64,000 nucleotides of DNA from Microvirga zambiensis WSM3693. Lineage in GTDB: Bacteria > Pseudomonadota > Alphaproteobacteria > Rhizobiales > Beijerinckiaceae. The position numbers and the translations under genes are program-made. The stretch spans positions 1-64,000 of the forward strand of contig NZ_JAERQD010000020.1 in NCBI RefSeq assembly GCF_016735695.1. The letters are read 5' to 3'. This document shows positions 60,265 through 64,000 of the stretch, piece after piece (position 1 is the first letter of the stretch; each line of letters starts with the position of its first letter). The notes under the pieces were generated by a model that was given only the letters and a program-made list of their open reading frames with translations, was not told the DNA's origin and did not search any database.

Positions 60265-61629
60265 TCATTGACTCGGTTGAGCGGCGGCATTGGCTGCTGC
60301 CACGCGCCATACGGCATTGCCCGCATCGTCCGCGATGAGCAGTGCGCCCGTGCCGTCGATGGCGACTCCCACCGGCCGCCCGCGGGCCTGGTCGCCGTCC
60401 AGGAAGCCGGTGACCACGTCCTGCGCCTTGCCCGCCGGCTTGCCGTTCTCGAAAGGCACGTAGACCACCTTGTAGCCGTTGAAGGCGTTGCGGTTCCAGC
60501 TGCCGTGCTCGCCGATGAAGGCGCCGCGCCTGTACTGCTCCGGCAGCGACGAATTCATGGAGAAGGTCAGGCCGAGCGCCGCCACGTGGCTGGACAAGGC
60601 GTAGTCCGGCTTGATCGCCTTCTGCACCATGTCCGGCCGCGGCGGATGCACCCGCTCGTCCACGTGATTGCCGAAATAGCTCCAGGGCCAGCCGTAGAAG
60701 GCGCCCTCCTGCACGGAGGTCAGGTAGTCCGGCACGAGATTGGGCCCGAGTTCGTCGCGCTCGTTCACCACCGTCCACAGGACACCGGTTTCGGGATGGA
60801 TGCTCAGGCCGTTGGGATTGCGCAGGCCCGAGGCGTAGAGGCGCGATGCGCCCGTCGCGCGATCGACCTGCCAGATGGCCGCCCTGCCCTTCTCGGCCTC
60901 GATCCCGCGCTCCGCGGCGTTCGAGTTGGAGCCGACCGAGGCGTAGAGGAAACGTCCGTCCGGACTGAGCGCCAAATCCTTGGTCCAGTGATGGTTGATC
61001 GGCCCGCCGGGAAGTGGCGCGAGCTCCTTCGGCGGAGCCGTGATCGACGTCTGTCCGAGCTGATAGGGATAAGCCAGGATCGCGTCGGCGGCGGCAACAT
61101 AGAGCGTGCCCTCGTGCCAGACGACGCCGAAGGGCGAGTTCAGTCCTTTGAGCAGCTCGTGCCGCTCATCGACCTGGCCGTCGCGGTTCGTGTCCCGCAG
61201 GAGCGTGATCAGGTTGCTTTCCTTCGGCGGCCCGCCACCGCCGCCCTTGGCCATCGCCATGATCCATTCGCGGATCACGTCCTTGGGCCGCGGCAGCGGC
61301 TTGCCCTCCGGCGCGCGTGACTGCACGACGAGAACGTCGCCGTTCGGCAAGGTGCGCACCACGCGCGGGTTGACGAGATCCTTGGCAAACGCGGTCACGG
61401 TCATCCCCTGTGGGACCGTCGGCGTCTGCCCCTCCTTCCAGCCGACGACCTCTGCCACCTTCAGGTCGGGCAGGAGTTCCGTGCTGGGCTCAGGCAGAAC
61501 CGGATCGGGCCCGATCTGGCTGGCGACGTCGAAGTTGGAACCGGTGTCGCTGCAGCCGATGAGAGCAAGTGCCAAAAGGCTCGATCCGACGAGAGCGGAG
61601 GCGCGATTCAGGTGGAAGCGGTCAGTCAT
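60265..61629 (-). CDS. PQQ-type sorbosone/glucose dehydrogenase-like lipoprotein
   Basis: 454 aa from ATG 61629. Lipoprotein signal (VGSSLLALALIGCSD, Cys26). A six-bladed beta-propeller of the L-sorbosone/soluble glucose dehydrogenase type follows: VPQGMTVTAFAKDLVNPRVVRTLPNGDVLVV, LNSPFGVVWHEGTLYVA, INHHWTKDLALSPDGRFLYASVGSNSN, GLRNPNGLSIHPETGVLW, and FIGEHGSWNRNAFNGYKV. It oxidises aldoses or aldehydes in the periplasm using PQQ. Cotranscribed with and translationally coupled to the DUF2231 gene (eight-base overlap), which may supply an electron link or membrane anchor. Confidence 0.88.
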   Translation of the reverse strand: MTDRFHLNRASALVGSSLLALALIGCSDTGSNFDVASQIGPDPVLPEPSTELLPDLKVAEVVGWKEGQTPTVPQGMTVTAFAKDLVNPRVVRTLPNGDVLVVQSRAPEGKPLPRPKDVIREWIMAMAKGGGGGPPKESNLITLLRDTNRDGQVDERHELLKGLNSPFGVVWHEGTLYVAAADAILAYPYQLGQTSITAPPKELAPLPGGPINHHWTKDLALSPDGRFLYASVGSNSNAAERGIEAEKGRAAIWQVDRATGASRLYASGLRNPNGLSIHPETGVLWTVVNERDELGPNLVPDYLTSVQEGAFYGWPWSYFGNHVDERVHPPRPDMVQKAIKPDYALSSHVAALGLTFSMNSSLPEQYRRGAFIGEHGSWNRNAFNGYKVVYVPFENGKPAGKAQDVVTGFLDGDQARGRPVGVAIDGTGALLIADDAGNAVWRVAAANAAAQPSQ

Positions 61630-62083
61630 GATAGCGCACTCCCACGCTGTGATTGTGAACGAGCGAAGTGCCGAACCAGACCGTGACCAGCATGGCCAGC
61701 ACCGTCAGTGCCGAGAGGGTCAGGCCCCAGGGCATGACTGCGGTCCAGCCGTCGGCCGTGTGAACGAGATTGTTGAGGAAGGCCAGGATCAGCACGACGA
61801 GAGTGCCGATGATGGTCGGCAAGGCAAACCTGACGATGCGGAGGCCGAAGCGGACCGGGACATAGACGGCACCGTAGAGCGCGGCGATGACACCGAACGT
61901 GATGCCGGCCAGCAGAAGCCAGGCCGAGAACTCCAACCACATGAGATTCGACGTGCGCCAATAGGCGATATCGGTCGCAAGCGCGAGCGTGAAGCAGGCG
62001 ATGGGGAATGACGCCAGCAGCCTGTGAATCACATGCCCGGCGATGGCGGCTGTCGATCTCGGGGGCGGAGCATATGGCGGCAT
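61622..62083 (-). CDS. DUF2231 membrane protein
   Basis: 153 aa from ATG 62083. Four hydrophobic segments: RLLASFPIACFTLALATDIAYW, LEFSAWLLLAGITFGVIAALYGAVY, LPTIIGTLVVLILAFLNNLVH, and LTLSALTVLAMLVTVWFGTSLV. DUF2231 members carry His residues in helices (here HVIHRLL and LVHTADG) and are often found beside PQQ/cytochrome or sugar dehydrogenase genes, as here. Its last eight bases overlap the dehydrogenase start, so translation is coupled. The function is not known; heme or electron transfer is inferred. Confidence 0.9.
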   Translation of the reverse strand: MPPYAPPPRSTAAIAGHVIHRLLASFPIACFTLALATDIAYWRTSNLMWLEFSAWLLLAGITFGVIAALYGAVYVPVRFGLRIVRFALPTIIGTLVVLILAFLNNLVHTADGWTAVMPWGLTLSALTVLAMLVTVWFGTSLVHNHSVGVRYHD

Positions 62084-62341
62084 TGAACCTCTCTTGAGCC
62101 GATGAGACTCTATGTCTACGACCGATGACCGCTTAAGTTCCTGAGTTACGCTTCGCGGCGTCGTTTCCGGCCATCAATCAACCGTTACCTGCGCGCTCAT
62201 GGAGCACGGCCGAGCCTATTCTCGCCAGGACGATTGACCTGCCATGCGGCGACCTAAATCTATCCCGACGACGCAAGCCGCGCGGGCCGCAGGGTCCGCC
62301 GGCCGGGGGGCATTCCACTTTGGACAATCGGAGATCTTCGA

Positions 62342-62668
62342 ATGACCAGCGTCGACGATGTGGGAAAAACGATGCTCCGCAACAAGCTTCTCGGCCGATG
62401 GGCCGCCGAGAGGCTGGGAATGACGGGGGAGGACGCCGAGGCCTATTCGGATGACCTAGCGAGGGCCACGGTCGATCCGGTGCGCTGCGATGTCTTCAGC
62501 AAAATCCGTAAGGATTTCGATGACGCCGGCGTGGACCAGTCGGACGAGCGCATCCTGAGCGTGATGACCGAACTCATGCTCAAGGCCGGAAGCCTGATGC
62601 CGGGAACGCGAGGAGATTCCGCCGATTCGGCAGCCGTGATGATCGCACGCAATCTGATGTCGCATTGA
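62342..62668 (+). CDS. Short ATPase zeta-subunit paralog (DUF1476)
   Basis: 108 aa from ATG 62342, with GGAGA upstream. RNKLLGRWAAERLGMTGEDAEAYSDDLARATVDP and CDVFSKIRKDFDDAGVDQSDERILSVMTELM match the DUF1476/zeta protein that inhibits the F1-ATPase in alphaproteobacteria. The usual N-terminus (about 25 residues, containing the inhibitory helix) is missing: the protein starts directly before the RRNKLLGLWAAE-like block. Codons upstream in frame do not restore it. It also has a C-terminal extension (AGSLMPGTRGDSADSAAVMIARNLM). So it is probably a paralog that cannot insert into F1 in the same way. Confidence 0.85.
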   Translation: MTSVDDVGKTMLRNKLLGRWAAERLGMTGEDAEAYSDDLARATVDPVRCDVFSKIRKDFDDAGVDQSDERILSVMTELMLKAGSLMPGTRGDSADSAAVMIARNLMSH

Positions 62669-62695
62669 GGCCGGAGCCCGATCCGACCAGCAGGC

Positions 62696-63748
62696 TCAGG
62701 CCGCGCCGGCCATGGGGGTCGACCGGGTGCGCTCCTGCGACGGCGTCGCGCCCGTCCAGCGCTTGAAGGCGCTCGTAAAGGCGCTGACCTCCTGGAAACC
62801 GAGCAGCCAGGCGATCTGCGAGATCGAAAGCGTCGCATCCTCCAGATAGCGCAAGGCGAGATCCCTGCGCAGGTCTTCCAGAATTTCGGTGAAGGACACA
62901 CCCTCTGCAGCGAGCCGGCGCGTGAGCGTCCGGCGGCTCACGCCAAGCGCTTCGGCAATGTCGCCCATCTGCGCCCGCCCATGCGGCAGGAGCGGTGCGA
63001 CGGCGTTCTCCACGAGCGCCCGCATGGGGCTTGCCGGCGTGGGCCGGCGGGCCAGAATCTCCTCGCAATATCCGATCAGAATTTCGTTGAGATGATGGTC
63101 GGCGCTGACGAAGGGACAGGCGGCGACGCCCCGTGCGAACGTAATCTCGTCGTGCTCGGCACCGAAGCCAACTTTGCAGCCGAAGAACGCATCCTGCTCG
63201 TCGGATGATGCGCCGCGGGTCTGGGCGAGCCTGACGCGGATCGGCCTTAGAGGCACTTCTGTCACGTGCCGGCAGACCCTCACCAGAGCCGTTGCCCAGA
63301 ACTCCATCTGATGGCGATCGGAGTGTCGCGGCACCCCGACGTAATTGATATGTACGCTCAGGTCGCTCGTCATTCGGCAGTGAACCTTGATGCATTCGTT
63401 GCTCACCCCGCTGTAGCGGGCAGTCCGAGTGAGAGCCTCCCCAAGCGTCGCAGACGAGGCGAGGACGTAATAAAGCAGGCCGATTTCCCGGAGATCGAAA
63501 TCCTCGGCGAGGTGGAAGCCGAGGAGGTCGTCCCCGACCGCGCTCGCCACGAGATTCAGGAGCGCGATCTGGTTCTCGGCACCGATGCGAACATGGCTAT
63601 CCTCCAGGAGGGCGAGGGTGAGACCCGCCTTTTGCACCAGGGGTTCGGGGTCGATGCCGGCCGAGACGGCGCGGGCCACCGCAAGGCGGGCAATCCCCCC
63701 GCTCGCAGTCGGCGGCATGGTGCCGAGCACCTTGGACGGATGGTACAT
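62696..63748 (-). CDS. AraC family transcriptional regulator
   Basis: 350 aa from ATG 63748 (MYHPSKVLGTMPPTASGG); the open frame reaches 63913 without signals. N-terminal ligand domain of the arabinose-binding-like type (about 15-200, ARLAVARAVSAGIDPEPLVQKAGL) and C-terminal double HTH (about 255-345: MGDIAEALGVSRRTLTRRLAAEGVSFTEILEDLRRDLALRYLEDATLSISQIAWLLGFQEVSAFTSAFKRWTGATPSQ). Likely controls the divergent gene starting at 63959. Similar regulators govern fatty acid or aromatic catabolism; effector unknown. Confidence 0.9.
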   Translation of the reverse strand: MYHPSKVLGTMPPTASGGIARLAVARAVSAGIDPEPLVQKAGLTLALLEDSHVRIGAENQIALLNLVASAVGDDLLGFHLAEDFDLREIGLLYYVLASSATLGEALTRTARYSGVSNECIKVHCRMTSDLSVHINYVGVPRHSDRHQMEFWATALVRVCRHVTEVPLRPIRVRLAQTRGASSDEQDAFFGCKVGFGAEHDEITFARGVAACPFVSADHHLNEILIGYCEEILARRPTPASPMRALVENAVAPLLPHGRAQMGDIAEALGVSRRTLTRRLAAEGVSFTEILEDLRRDLALRYLEDATLSISQIAWLLGFQEVSAFTSAFKRWTGATPSQERTRSTPMAGAA

Positions 63749-63958
63749 TGTCTCCACTCCTCCCGATGCTGCGTTCTCCGCTGCCGTCGCGATGGCCCGT
63801 ACAGACAAATCAATGGCCAAGGATAGCAAGACCGAAGCCCTCTGTCGCGGGTAGGAAGGTGGAATCGACGGTAACTTCGCGCAGGGGCTGCGGACCGCCC
63901 AACCCCGACGCATTCGGCTGCCCGGTCAGCCGGAGTTCGTGCAACCTAGGGAGATCGA

Positions 63959-64000
63959 ATGCCTCAGCCTGAAGCGATGGCCGCCCGCGCGCTCTGCCCG
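63959..64000 (+). CDS. Start of a gene running off the window
   Basis: ATG at 63959 is preceded by AGGGAGATC, a good ribosome-binding site. Fourteen codons are visible (MPQPEAMAARALCP), open to the window end. It is divergent from the AraC regulator, so it may be its target. Too short to identify; the AraC and this start are 210 bases apart, enough for both promoters. Confidence 0.4.
   Translation, partial: MPQPEAMAARALCP

Noticed and set aside
62023..62033. TGTGA-A-TCACA, Crp-like half-sites
   Set aside because: Spacing of one base instead of six, and inside the DUF2231 coding region.
1..64000. CRISPR arrays, tRNA and rRNA genes, intact IS elements, replication origin
   Set aside because: Looked for regularly spaced direct repeats, tRNA-like cloverleaf ends and transposase motifs by eye; none found. 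A covariance-model tRNA search could still reveal one.

Overview
The window is GC-rich, densely packed DNA from an alphaproteobacterium of the Hyphomicrobiales. A Microvirga- or Methylobacterium-like or Bradyrhizobium-like genome fits best. The pointers are an ATPase-zeta (DUF1476) protein, a NepR-like anti-sigma factor with EcfG-type promoter sequences, DUF1194 and ABC_sub_bind proteins, many class III cyclase-TPR paralogs, and a palindromic intergenic repeat built on GAGCATCGGACCC. This assignment is inferred from gene families only. No rRNA, tRNA, CRISPR array or intact insertion sequence was seen.

Layout. 1-1.4 kb is a more AT-rich edge with a decayed Cas2-like (SinR-type) gene and one uncharacterised gene. 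2-4 kb has a small RTX protein, a channel-like membrane protein and a lipoprotein. 4.3-6.7 kb is an MBOAT/SGNH pair for polysaccharide O-acetylation; its leader can fold over its own start codon. 8.2-12.5 kb is an operon resembling the c-di-GMP-responsive mixed-linkage beta-glucan genes bgsB-bgsA, followed by a dCache-HAMP sensor with no output domain. 13-18 kb holds two cyclase-TPR genes around a methyltransferase. 18.5-24.8 kb holds stress and redox genes (GYD protein, universal stress protein, old yellow enzyme, TIGR03118 protein, a secreted protein and a NepR-like gene facing each other across a likely EcfG promoter region, and a GNAT).

25-37 kb has a third cyclase-TPR gene, a hybrid PAS histidine kinase, a ChaA-type antiporter, a DUF1194 protein, a patatin, a TetR regulator facing an orphan TRAP binding protein, and a cyclase-TPR gene that carries a membrane segment and a C-terminal peptidoglycan-binding domain. 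37-41.6 kb has a selenium-binding/methanethiol oxidase protein with a membrane partner, small ABM-like and VOC proteins, and a two-repeat protein with an exact Crp-consensus site upstream. 41.7-45.9 kb is a diaminopropionate ammonia-lyase operon with two M20 hydrolases and a divergent Lrp regulator. 46-52.9 kb has an AI-2E family transporter, a methyltransferase, a cupin, a PAP2 enzyme, a fifth cyclase-TPR gene and an epoxide hydrolase. 53-64 kb has ohrR/ohr, a sulfatase, a substrate-binding protein, a sixth cyclase (dCache-HAMP type), an SDR, a sorbosone dehydrogenase-like lipoprotein with a DUF2231 partner, a short ATPase-zeta paralog and an AraC regulator.

The dominant theme is signalling: six class III nucleotide cyclases in 64 kb, three of them altered at purine-selecting positions, together with c-di-GMP-linked exopolysaccharide genes and oxidative and general stress functions. 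The most noteworthy items are the NepR/EcfG intergenic region, the cyclase with a peptidoglycan-binding tail, the Crp site before the repeat protein, the start-codon-masking leader of the MBOAT gene, the sensor without output in the glucan operon, and the zeta protein lacking its inhibitory N-terminus.
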